A stretch of DNA of 64,000 nucleotides. It comes from a virus. Shown here piece after piece: positions 26,912-35,431 of the stretch. The notes under the pieces are model-generated. The model was not told where the DNA came from, made no database searches, and worked only from the letters and a program-made list of their open reading frames with translations. Within the stretch, counting starts at the first letter, position 1. The number at the start of each line of letters is the position of its first letter. The translations under genes and the position numbers were made by a program. The DNA lies in the IMG/VR virus record IMGVR_UViG_3300020162_002681, positions 82,233-146,232 of that record. One strand, given 5' to 3'.

Positions 26912-27154
26912 ATGAACGACAAATTACTATTTAACCAGCAAGTCGGAGAGAAGCTGCGTAGCTTACGCAAGGCTAGGAATAAGTCTCAGGCTAGTGTTGC
27001 GGCAGATTTTGCTTTCGGGCAAGATGTTGTTAGTGAAATTGAGCGTGGGGTTAAAACAATTAGTGCATTTGAGCTGGTAGCTTTCAGTGCATATTACGAA
27101 AAACCGATTACCTACTTCTTTATGAACTCGGCGCTACCCACTAAAAATTCTTAA
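26912..27154 (+). CDS. XRE-family helix-turn-helix regulator
   Basis: 80 residues with a Cro/CI-type helix-turn-helix over residues 10-65 (VGEKLRSLRKARNKSQASVA...GQDVVSEIERGVKTISAFEL). It lies on the plus strand, opposite to its neighbours, and starts about 40 bases from the divergent holin gene. It therefore may bind the shared upstream region and control the lysis genes. The C-terminal part is short, with no peptidase domain. Its 3' end overlaps the convergent 194-residue gene by 14 bp. Confidence 0.85.
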   Translation: MNDKLLFNQQVGEKLRSLRKARNKSQASVAADFAFGQDVVSEIERGVKTISAFELVAFSAYYEKPITYFFMNSALPTKNS

Positions 27155-27725
27155 AATGTTTGAACGAACTAGACATCGGTGCTATTTGAGGGGAACCTTT
27201 TCCACGTAATTTAGACAATACTCCGCCAGCACTTTTTATAGCTGCTAAACCTATCTTTGGCGCATCATGAAAGTACATCTTAGGTCTTGTCACTATTTGC
27301 TTTTTAGCCGTCTCTAGTGCAGCTTTACCAGATTCCTGCATAACCTCTCTTGGCGTTAATTTACGTCCAAGCTGTTTACTTTTATCCGCAACTCCTCGAA
27401 CATTTCGATAGGTTGCCGCCATACCATCAGCAATCGGATTTCCCCAGCCTTCACTATCACGCAACACATGACCACCAGTTTCAAGTGCTGCCTTAGCAAC
27501 TCGTTGTGGCAGCTTATCGCCAGCATTGGCTTGGTAAGTGTCTTTAGCTGTCTTTGCCCATTTAGGGAAGTTAGGGGCATTCATGGCTACGGGAAGTGCA
27601 CTCATGTCACCAAAACTAGGATGATAACTATATACCGCATTTCTAGCTGCATCAAAAGCTGAAGGAATATCAACGTGTTGCAGAGCTTGAAGCCCCTCAA
27701 ACATAAAGTCAGCTTGTCTGGTCAT
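27141..27725 (-). CDS. hypothetical head-region protein
   Basis: 194 residues, basic, Ala/Lys-rich in the second half (SGKAALETAKKQIV, GLAAIKSAGGVLSKLRGKG). It includes NAPNFPKW near residue 50 and ends KHFKNF, both loosely like the N-F motifs in the glycine-zipper proteins. It lies between MuF-type and holin genes. It may be another internal virion protein. No recognised domain. Confidence 0.65.
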   Translation of the reverse strand: MTRQADFMFEGLQALQHVDIPSAFDAARNAVYSYHPSFGDMSALPVAMNAPNFPKWAKTAKDTYQANAGDKLPQRVAKAALETGGHVLRDSEGWGNPIADGMAATYRNVRGVADKSKQLGRKLTPREVMQESGKAALETAKKQIVTRPKMYFHDAPKIGLAAIKSAGGVLSKLRGKGSPQIAPMSSSFKHFKNF

Positions 27726-27810
27726 GGGTGTAAGTGTTGAAGCAAGTAAAGTAGCGCATAAAATAATCTCGCTAAGTTAATTCTATCAGGGTCGGGAGGA
27801 AAGACCAATA

Positions 27811-27834
27811 GAAAAAGTAGGGCTATACCTACAC
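27811..27834 (-). terminator. terminator after the MuF-type gene
   Basis: On the minus strand GTAGG (plus-strand 27828-27832) pairs with CCTAC (plus-strand 27817-27821) across a 6-base loop, followed by TTTTTC. It begins at the stop codon of the MuF-type gene. The stem is short but the U-run and location support a terminator. Confidence 0.6.
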
Positions 27835-29429
27835 TAAAAGTGACTGACGATTTGGACACTTCGAGCCACGTTATTAACTATATTTTTTTCTGCCCCAACA
27901 AAGTTGAGTGCCTCTATTCCTGATTCTACTATTCGGGGTAAGTTAGCTGCATCAGGTGACGGTAATCTAGGTGTTGTGAAAGTCGAGTATATGGCTTTGG
28001 CTGTTGCATTTCCTAGTGATTTATTAGAGGCAAGTAGTGCAAGTCCAGCAACGAATGCAGTAGCTGCAATAGCAATCTTAATTGGTGTACCTAAACCGCC
28101 TTGAGGTGGTCGATTAGGAGGTTGTTTCTTAGGGTCGAAATCTTCTTCATCAACGTCTTCCACTAGAGTCCAGAAGCACTGGCACTGTACATGAAAAGGT
28201 ATAGAAGGTTTGCTGTGATTACGCCACACAGTTCCCCCGCCTTTTTTATAATTAATAACGTCACCTGCACTTCTTTGGTTTTCAAGTATCTCAAATAGGA
28301 AATACTCAAGTCCATCTTGAAGTTCACAATCTTCACATGGTACAGGGTCAGTTCTTTTACTGCCGCTTGCTAATCTTTTGTAACGACTAATCAGCGCATA
28401 CTCTCTATCAACATTCCATCTGAACCTCTTGTATCTATCAGCTTTTCCTCCAAATGCAGCTATCTTCCCAAAATTGTATGCGATGTTCAATTCAGTCTTT
28501 ACAATGACATCTGGCGATTGTTGCTTAAATGCACCTTGCAAGCCAGTTTGGTCTTTGTTAATAATATTGCGAATACGCACTTTTAATAGGTTGAGGTCAT
28601 ATTCATATTTGTTTCGTTGAGACTTGATGTTGGTGATGTACTCGCGGTTGTCTGCGAGAAATAGTGCGACAGCTTTGCGGATTTGCTTATTGCTTTCAGT
28701 CGAGTAAGAGGCTTGTAATACTCGACGGCGCTTACCTAAATAGTTGCTCGATATGAAGTTCTGTTTCTCGTCACTACTACCATACAAAAAGTTCATCATG
28801 GCAGCTTTACCTGCATTGGTGCTATCACTTATCTTGTTGAGCATATAAACGTTGCGGGATACTTCATCGGCTATTTTGACTCGCTCTTGCACGTTGGCTA
28901 AGTCATTAATATTAGTTTGCTCGGCTCGTTGCTTCAGCAGGTTGTTGACGGCATTTCTGGTCAAGCTATACCTTGCTCGATTTTGCATATTTTGCCCGTA
29001 ATCATCATTGGCTGCAAACTCAGCCGCTAACTCTTTAGTGTCTTCTGCAATAACTACACTGTCAAAATACTTGCGAATATCGTCATCACCATACTCATAA
29101 AGATAGTCATACATCTGATGCCTCAGCGCCAACTTAATCATCGACTCAAAATTAGTGGTCAATACCTTGTTAAACTCAACTTGCACCTTTAGAAAGTACT
29201 TGTCGGTAACATCGCTTACATTCTTTTCTGCAAACTTGTCAAACAATTGGTCTGGCACTTCATAAATACTTGCATTCGATTTAGCAATCCACTTAGCTAG
29301 TTCATCGACAAACGTGGTCTTAGCAAACTCACTATTAATTGCCATACGAACACCCAAAATAGATTCAGCCAAGGCTTTGAAGTACTCTTGCGTCTTAAAC
29401 TCTTTGAAACTATTGGACTGTCTACGCAT
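27834..29429 (-). CDS. MuF-type head morphogenesis protein with membrane-like C-terminus
   Basis: 531 residues from ATG at 29429; an earlier in-frame start at 29474 would overlap the divergent gene. A long helical N-terminal part is followed, around residues 320-430, by the SPP1 gp7/Mu F signature: ELNIAYNFGKIAAFG, WNVDREYALISRYKRLAS, PCEDCELQDG, then FHVQCQCFW with paired Cys. The C-terminal 100 residues contain a hydrophobic segment KIAIAATAFVAGLALLASN. MuF proteins sit near the portal inside the head and often carry C-terminal effectors. This one ends with a possible membrane-inserting helix. Confidence 0.75.
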   Translation of the reverse strand: MRRQSNSFKEFKTQEYFKALAESILGVRMAINSEFAKTTFVDELAKWIAKSNASIYEVPDQLFDKFAEKNVSDVTDKYFLKVQVEFNKVLTTNFESMIKLALRHQMYDYLYEYGDDDIRKYFDSVVIAEDTKELAAEFAANDDYGQNMQNRARYSLTRNAVNNLLKQRAEQTNINDLANVQERVKIADEVSRNVYMLNKISDSTNAGKAAMMNFLYGSSDEKQNFISSNYLGKRRRVLQASYSTESNKQIRKAVALFLADNREYITNIKSQRNKYEYDLNLLKVRIRNIINKDQTGLQGAFKQQSPDVIVKTELNIAYNFGKIAAFGGKADRYKRFRWNVDREYALISRYKRLASGSKRTDPVPCEDCELQDGLEYFLFEILENQRSAGDVINYKKGGGTVWRNHSKPSIPFHVQCQCFWTLVEDVDEEDFDPKKQPPNRPPQGGLGTPIKIAIAATAFVAGLALLASNKSLGNATAKAIYSTFTTPRLPSPDAANLPRIVESGIEALNFVGAEKNIVNNVARSVQIVSHF

Positions 29430-29467
29430 GGTGCTAAGATTATTAAGAATATGTATATCTATATAGT

Positions 29468-30025
29468 ATGACACAACCTACACCACTCCAACCTTACGTC
29501 GATACTGTAAGGAAGCAGAAAGAGAAAGACCTTATCAATGTCACGAAGAGGACTCGTAAACACATCCCTGCATATGTGTTTCAAGCTCATGCCAACTTGC
29601 TCGCCCGATTCCCAGATACAGGTAGTTTCTTGACACCAGCATTCGTCTATCAAACTCTGAGAGAGATTACCAAAGCTATTGAAGCTCAGCTATGTGCTGA
29701 TGAAACTGCGCCTATCGATATCTTTGGTCTTGGGAAATTCATACTACTTCGTAAGAAAGCCTACAGAAGTGAGGATAAAACAAAAGAACAACTTTACCTT
29801 AAGTTTCGCCACTCTCAAGTCTTTTTGTATAAGCTGAGACGACATCATGGTACAGCTACACCAGCAGAACTAAAGACGTTGCAGAAGTCAGATAACTACA
29901 TGAAAGAGTTGAAAGCCAAACGCGAGAAGTTTTTGCGCGAACGGGAGATGAAGCGGAAAGGAGAGTTGGACGAACTTGACCCAAGCAATTACGTTGCTCA
30001 GTTTTCAAGTATCTTAGAACTCTAA
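29468..30025 (+). CDS. HU/IHF-like DNA-binding protein
   Basis: 185 residues on the plus strand. Residues about 50-125 resemble the HU/IHF fold: a helical N-terminal part (FVYQTLREITKAIEAQL), then IDIFGLGKFILLRKKAYR like the conserved gfG.F.v..R beta arm, and a second arm ending LKFRHSQVFLYKLR. The C-terminal 50 residues are a Lys/Arg/Glu-rich helix. HU-like proteins bend DNA; in a phage this could aid packaging, replication or regulation. It is divergent from the MuF-type gene, and its stop overlaps the convergent fibre gene stop by 4 bp. Family match judged by eye. Confidence 0.6.
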   Translation: MTQPTPLQPYVDTVRKQKEKDLINVTKRTRKHIPAYVFQAHANLLARFPDTGSFLTPAFVYQTLREITKAIEAQLCADETAPIDIFGLGKFILLRKKAYRSEDKTKEQLYLKFRHSQVFLYKLRRHHGTATPAELKTLQKSDNYMKELKAKREKFLREREMKRKGELDELDPSNYVAQFSSILEL

Positions 30026-33000
30026 ACTGCATAAGCACTACTAGGTAGGGCAAAACTTGTACCATTGTAAAGTGAAATCCGCCTGTACACCACAAATGAA
30101 TCTAAATTGATGTTCAAGCCACTTGTAGTTATTGCAGTGGCTTGCCCTATTTGTGCGTTAGTGTTCCAGTCACGATACTCATAGTCGTCAGCAGCTTCGT
30201 ATACTCGTACTCCACCAACATACAATCTAAGTGTTCCATCCTGTCTTGTAAGAGCAATATGATTGAACACAGTTGAGGATATAGGCAAAGCTATAGAGAA
30301 GAGGGCAAATCCAAGTATTAATGAGCGCCCCAAGTATAGTCGGTCGGCTGAAAAGAAGAGGCTGAGTCCTTGTTGTGTGTAGATGTTGATAACTTCGCTT
30401 CCAGTGGTAGCTCGGTCAGTAAGTAACCAACCTGCAACTGTGAAATCATCCAACAGAAAAGAGAAATCTGAGTCATTAGGTATTTGCACATAGGCTGGCG
30501 CACTGTTCTTGCTAATAGGGAAACTGGCGGCTCCAAACTTCTTGGTCACGGTGTCCAGTATAGAGATGTTGCTAGTCAGGGTCTTAGCGCGGTAACTCTG
30601 GTCAATGATACTACTATCGAAGTTCAACAACGTAACTATCTTAGCTGGCTGGTAATAGTCTCGAATGCTTCGCTCGATGGCAGAAAAAGAAGTTGGGCTT
30701 ATCTTGTAGTCAATGATGCAAAACATGGCTACGCTACCTTTCACGCTTCTATCGTCAAACACCCTGTCCTTGGCAATAGAGTTAATGGTCACTAGGTCGG
30801 TCGAATTGAATATCACTACACTTAGAGATTCTTCAGGTAGCACATAATCACGTTCTCTTTCTGCCCCGTTTGCCCAAACGTCACCAAAAAAGTCTGTTGC
30901 TAGGAGTTCGCCGTCATTGCCAGAGTTGAATATGTTGTTGCTGGCTTGCCCGAATAAGAAAGCTGCTCCAGTTTGCCCTGCTTTGCGAATGTATGCCATG
31001 ATAAAGCAATAACCACTACTGCTGCTAGGTGTGCCAAAGTCTAGCCGTGAAGAGCCATCTATGTTAAATCTAGCTGCGGGTAGCCCGTCAAGTTGTGCTG
31101 GTGTGATGTAGTTGACTGCGTTTGCTCCAATTAGTTCTTGACCATTAGTTCTATATTCAACTAATTGCATAATGTTGCCACTGGATAAGGTGACAACATC
31201 AGGGGTGACGATGAAGAATGAGCTGAAGGTATTAAGGAGAGTTTTGAGATTGATGTAGAGTTGGTTAGTTAGTAATGTGATACTGATGTTGAAACTGAAT
31301 GTGAGTGATTCAGTGCTAGTGTAGGCGCGAATAGTGAAGCTAATGAAGTCGTCGGTCGGGCAAGTGAATGTGAGGTCGTTCCCAGTTATCGTTGCTGAGT
31401 AGTGATTAACAAGTATCTCGTAGTCTACAGTGTTGCCAGCTATCTCAGTGACTTTCTTGTTGAGGTTAACAATAACGTCTTCAGTGTATCGAAATTCTGT
31501 CTCGGTACTAAAAAGCAATAACGTAGAGTCAAAGAATTTATTTGCAAGAAGATGAGTCGCCTCTGCTAGTTCGCTATCATTCAAAGCAACTGACCAGCCT
31601 ATAAAGTATAGCAATTCTCCTTTTAGCTGTGAAGTAAAACCATTGAAAGGTATTGCGGCTCCAGTGTTTGTAGCTGTAATGATTGCTCCATATTCAGTGG
31701 GAAATTGGTAGTTAAAGGCATTGACCCCAATTTTGTTCACCTTCGTATTTAATTGGGTTACGGCTGTTGTGCCGAATATCTCTTCACTAGTGGGAGTAGT
31801 CCATAGAACTCCATTAGCAAATATGTCTGGAAAGCCATTCGCAATGAAACGTTCCCCAATTTGTTTCTGCTTGTATACCCAGATGTAGGTCTTGCAGTTG
31901 ACTGATGTGCCAGATAGTGATTTGGGGTTGAGAGAACTGTTGGTAATGAAAGATGCTTTGACTCCATCGTAAGTAATCTGGTTAACTCCTACGTCACTTG
32001 CTATGTAAAGAGGCTTGCTAGGCAGTCGTCGGCAGTCTTCCCACTGAACTATATTGCCAAACGTATCAGTATAAATCCCGTAAGGAATGTCGTCACCATC
32101 TTTAAGTGTTGATAGGGACGCTGCAATATTAAATTGCTGAGGGAAATCAAGAATAAAAGGGTCTGCTATTACAGTTTCTAGCGAAAAACTAAAATAAGAC
32201 ACCATAGAGTTGCTATTAGTGATGCTGATAGTGAAGTTACCGTCAAAGACCTCTGGGATATAGCCCGATAGAACTGAGCCTGTAAAACTAAGTCCTAGAC
32301 CACTAGGAGATATGTAGGTGTAAGTAGTGATATCAAAGAACTCATCGACAGCAATAGTCGCAAAGTCAAAGCTGAAAAATGCATCAACAAAATTTCTGAA
32401 TGAAGGTTGAGACGAAATTACTACACCGTTGTAGTTGACATATATCTCTGCTAACTTAGCTTCCACTGCTGCCAATGTAAGCGATGGACAAGGCGATTCA
32501 GCCGTGATGATTGCTGCAATTTTTCCTCTTACACTCAGCCCTCCAGTAACTGCGCTTCCACCGAATCCGCCGACTATTTCATATTCGTTTGCATTATCTA
32601 TATTAGTGACACTAAGTATTCTTGGATTGTTGGTCGGTATGAAGGCTGTAGGAGGCACACTGCGACTATTGATTCGTGAAGTAGCATTATATACAGAGTT
32701 ACCAGCTAGAGGTGCTTCAGCCCACAAGGTAGTACTACCTGAACGAAAGATGTCAAAGTATGTCGGTGGGTCACCCGCAATAACTCCAGAAGAAGCTATG
32801 GGAAAACTTCCAGCAACTCTTGTAAGGTATACGAGTATTAATGTACCTACCTTAACTGGGCTGCGGAAAACTAAGGACTGATTACCGTTATCTGCAAAAT
32901 CTATACTGGGTTGACCGTTAAACTGACTATCACTAGTAACCAGAGTGGGAGGATTACTGGAAGCTTGCAGGAAATTTCCATCAAATAAAAGGTTGTAGAT

Positions 33001-33171
33001 GGTTTGAACTTGGTTAGCTCCGTTAGACCCTATCTTTGAAAAGGTCAGATATTCTGGGTCACATAAATATAATCCATTCAAGTTGGGAATTAGTTTTGCA
33101 ACATCATACACCTGACTCGCGTATGAATAGCCAGCAGAAAAGGAATGATTATAAGCTGCCGATAATTTCAT
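30022..33171 (-). CDS. large tail fibre with LamG-like domains
   Basis: 1,049 residues. Several beta-rich modules follow each other. The last 190 residues form a concanavalin/LamG-like domain (LLNFDSSIIDQSYRAKTLT at its start, then DFTVAGWLLTDRA, FNHIALTRQDGTLRLYVGG). Two or three similar lectin-like modules appear upstream (SIDFADNGNQSLVF, ARFNIDGSSRLDFGT) separated by cadherin-like SFTGSVLSG / TCPTDDFISFTI stretches. Such modules bind surface glycans. The protein is probably an adhesin on the tail that recognises the host envelope or sheath polysaccharide. Confidence 0.8.
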   Translation of the reverse strand: MKLSAAYNHSFSAGYSYASQVYDVAKLIPNLNGLYLCDPEYLTFSKIGSNGANQVQTIYNLLFDGNFLQASSNPPTLVTSDSQFNGQPSIDFADNGNQSLVFRSPVKVGTLILVYLTRVAGSFPIASSGVIAGDPPTYFDIFRSGSTTLWAEAPLAGNSVYNATSRINSRSVPPTAFIPTNNPRILSVTNIDNANEYEIVGGFGGSAVTGGLSVRGKIAAIITAESPCPSLTLAAVEAKLAEIYVNYNGVVISSQPSFRNFVDAFFSFDFATIAVDEFFDITTYTYISPSGLGLSFTGSVLSGYIPEVFDGNFTISITNSNSMVSYFSFSLETVIADPFILDFPQQFNIAASLSTLKDGDDIPYGIYTDTFGNIVQWEDCRRLPSKPLYIASDVGVNQITYDGVKASFITNSSLNPKSLSGTSVNCKTYIWVYKQKQIGERFIANGFPDIFANGVLWTTPTSEEIFGTTAVTQLNTKVNKIGVNAFNYQFPTEYGAIITATNTGAAIPFNGFTSQLKGELLYFIGWSVALNDSELAEATHLLANKFFDSTLLLFSTETEFRYTEDVIVNLNKKVTEIAGNTVDYEILVNHYSATITGNDLTFTCPTDDFISFTIRAYTSTESLTFSFNISITLLTNQLYINLKTLLNTFSSFFIVTPDVVTLSSGNIMQLVEYRTNGQELIGANAVNYITPAQLDGLPAARFNIDGSSRLDFGTPSSSSGYCFIMAYIRKAGQTGAAFLFGQASNNIFNSGNDGELLATDFFGDVWANGAERERDYVLPEESLSVVIFNSTDLVTINSIAKDRVFDDRSVKGSVAMFCIIDYKISPTSFSAIERSIRDYYQPAKIVTLLNFDSSIIDQSYRAKTLTSNISILDTVTKKFGAASFPISKNSAPAYVQIPNDSDFSFLLDDFTVAGWLLTDRATTGSEVINIYTQQGLSLFFSADRLYLGRSLILGFALFSIALPISSTVFNHIALTRQDGTLRLYVGGVRVYEAADDYEYRDWNTNAQIGQATAITTSGLNINLDSFVVYRRISLYNGTSFALPSSAYAV

Positions 33172-33685
33172 TTAGTTTAGTGTTGGTGTATGCCGTCAAC
33201 AGATTGGTTACTGTTTGCTTAGAGTAAGTGAACCCAAACTCTTTCCATATCTGTAAAAAAGTGAGCCAACCTTCGTCTTGAGTCACATGATTCTTAATTT
33301 GGTCAGCTTCACTTCGGGTTAATAAGGTAGGAGAAAAATACCCTGCGATTCCATTTACTTTAGGTAAGGGGGGTATATCAGCACTCATATTTATTTCTGG
33401 AAGGTTCCTTACTATCCAACGCCACGCTTCTACGGCAGCTTTAGTTTCTTCAGATAGATGTGCTGCACCAATTATCCAATCAACACTTGTTAAGGCAGCT
33501 TTTCTTTGTTCTTGTGTGGCAGTCTGGCTAACTGTGTTAGTTAGGTCTAGGGCAGGAAAAAATCCATACAAGGATAGTGTGTCATCATCAATGTAGGCTG
33601 GCTGAACTACACTGCCAAGTTGAGTAAGTATGTTGACAATAGCCGAAGCACGACTAAAAATACTACCATCTTTTCTATATAACAT
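33149..33685 (-). CDS. hypothetical fibre-associated protein
   Basis: 178 residues, mostly helical (KAAVEAWRWIVRNLPEINM, WLTFLQIWKEFGF). It begins one base after the stop of the membrane GAF-like gene and overlaps the start of the big fibre gene by 23 bp. The composition and the position between two tail-fibre related genes suggest a fibre chaperone or a connector. No domain was recognised. Confidence 0.65.
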   Translation of the reverse strand: MLYRKDGSIFSRASAIVNILTQLGSVVQPAYIDDDTLSLYGFFPALDLTNTVSQTATQEQRKAALTSVDWIIGAAHLSEETKAAVEAWRWIVRNLPEINMSADIPPLPKVNGIAGYFSPTLLTRSEADQIKNHVTQDEGWLTFLQIWKEFGFTYSKQTVTNLLTAYTNTKLNEIIGSL

Positions 33686-34459
33686 CTAAACAATCCTCAG
33701 CTTTTTCTTGAACCAATCCGCAACTTTAGTGAAACGGGATGTCCCCCTATCGTATATTAAGCTGTTAACTTGCATGGCTTTATCATAGGCAGCTTCTCTT
33801 GTGATGTCGCTCCATCCAACTTCAGATTCGTTTTGAACTTCGCATTTTTCTCGACTATCATACTGAACAAAAATAATTCCATGAGGGTCTTCTGCCACAT
33901 CATCTACAAGTAACATCACATACTGCCCAAACATGTAGCAGGTAGATAAAAACCTCTTTTGTTTGTTAGATATCGTGGGTAAGTCTTGGTGGGTATGTAT
34001 AAATGCTTTTGCAGCTTGTAATTTGTCTAGGTATTGGTAATCTGCTAAGGACATTATAGAGAAAGTATCTACATCTTTTAGCTTAGTTCCTACAGGCTCT
34101 ATGCCAAGTCTGGTTGCCTCGGCTAATACTGACACTCTCTTCCAGTGGTAGACTGCGTTTTGTTTACCATTATGGAAACCAGCAATCAACACTCGGTCAG
34201 CTTTAGTGACTTCTCTTAACTCTACTGCAATATCATCAAGACTCTCAAGCAACTCTAAGTCCGAACCTCGGAGCAGGTCAATTGCAAACTCTACTGGCTT
34301 GGACTTGAATAATGATATAAGTCTCTCAAGAACCATCAATAGTATAATGATGTTGGTTATATTTGAGGGTAAGGTTATAGTTGTCCCAAACAAATCGAAC
34401 GATGGAGCATCACTAGGGTTAGGTGTAGGTTGGACTTCGTACTGTTTAGTTGTTGCCAT
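33686..34459 (-). CDS. membrane-anchored GAF-like protein
   Basis: 257 residues. A hydrophobic segment at about residues 33-48 (ITNIIILLMVLERLISLF) is followed by a domain of about 150 residues: ELREVTKADRVLIAGFHNG, FVQYDSREKC, resembling GAF-type sensor domains. The first 30 residues are polar, so the domain would lie on one side of the membrane. Placed among tail fibre genes. Possible roles are host signal interference or superinfection exclusion; both are guesses. Confidence 0.65.
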   Translation of the reverse strand: MATTKQYEVQPTPNPSDAPSFDLFGTTITLPSNITNIIILLMVLERLISLFKSKPVEFAIDLLRGSDLELLESLDDIAVELREVTKADRVLIAGFHNGKQNAVYHWKRVSVLAEATRLGIEPVGTKLKDVDTFSIMSLADYQYLDKLQAAKAFIHTHQDLPTISNKQKRFLSTCYMFGQYVMLLVDDVAEDPHGIIFVQYDSREKCEVQNESEVGWSDITREAAYDKAMQVNSLIYDRGTSRFTKVADWFKKKLRIV

Positions 34460-35429
34460 TGGTGAATGCTTCCATATTGCGGTTTTTGTAAAGAATTATC
34501 ACCTTTAGTTTAACATCATCCTTATATACCAGTAGAGTGTAGGTATTGTCGAGCTTGCTTATTTTAGGTAGATAACCATTTTCAAAAACTATATCCGCAT
34601 CAGCGCTGAAGCTAAGTATTCCAACAAAGTTGATTATGTTGAGTGTGAAGAACTTCAAGTGAGATTGGTTAACTAATACATTAAGTGATAGCACTTTAAC
34701 AGTGTCGGCGCAGACTATATTTGTTTCGTTATATGTGATTGTGTCAATAGAGGCGCTAGATAAAGGTAGTATAGCTTCGATGTCTTGGCACTGATAGATT
34801 AGATTGTTGAGTACTTTACCGTTGCAATCAAGTGCACCGCCTAGAATGGGCGACCTATCCCAACTAATATTTAAAGGTAGTATGCGGTAAGATTCTCCAA
34901 ATCCTCCAGTGCCAGAGGGCGCGAAGAAGGACACAAAAACCCCATACGCAGGTGTAGAAAACGTGACATCATCAAATCTTCCGAGAGCGGAAGCTTCGGG
35001 TCTATATTCCCAACTTACTCCGTTATAGGTAAGAGCATATTTGTTAGGTGCAACAGTATCTACTACATCGCTCAGCTCACTGACACTATATTCTTTTCTG
35101 CTTACGTTAGTGACAGTGCCAAGAGTGGTGACTGCAAGATAATCTCCAGCTCCGCCAATGACAGTACCTTCAATATCTCGGAGGTATATGTTAGGGACAG
35201 TAGTAGTAAGTTTGCCGTTCTCAAATCGAAGTATTGAGCCATCGCTGTACGAATAATACTCTATGAAGTCCTTGAGATTACGTTTGCTATTACCTGCAAT
35301 GATTACTGTATTCTTGTATGTCTTTGTAGTAATATTCCTAGAAGTGAATCCTAAGAGTAAAGTTCCTACTGGAACTAGGTTGTAGTCGGCTTCGCTCTCG
35401 TTGATAGTATGTGGAAATATGGTGCTCAT
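34446..35429 (-). CDS. tail fibre protein, short paralogue
   Basis: 327 residues. The start MSTIFPHTIN matches the start MSTILKHTLN of the next 614-residue protein, and both have SDVV or LDDV-type repeats followed by beta-rich domains, so they are paralogues. It contains RFDDVTFSTPAYGVF and ISWDRSPILGGALDCNGKVLNN. The latter recalls SPQLGGNLNANGNYF of the 614-residue protein. It is a likely subunit of a branched or heteromeric fibre. Confidence 0.75.
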   Translation of the reverse strand: MSTIFPHTINESEADYNLVPVGTLLLGFTSRNITTKTYKNTVIIAGNSKRNLKDFIEYYSYSDGSILRFENGKLTTTVPNIYLRDIEGTVIGGAGDYLAVTTLGTVTNVSRKEYSVSELSDVVDTVAPNKYALTYNGVSWEYRPEASALGRFDDVTFSTPAYGVFVSFFAPSGTGGFGESYRILPLNISWDRSPILGGALDCNGKVLNNLIYQCQDIEAILPLSSASIDTITYNETNIVCADTVKVLSLNVLVNQSHLKFFTLNIINFVGILSFSADADIVFENGYLPKISKLDNTYTLLVYKDDVKLKVIILYKNRNMEAFTNGNN

Positions 35430-35431
35430 TG

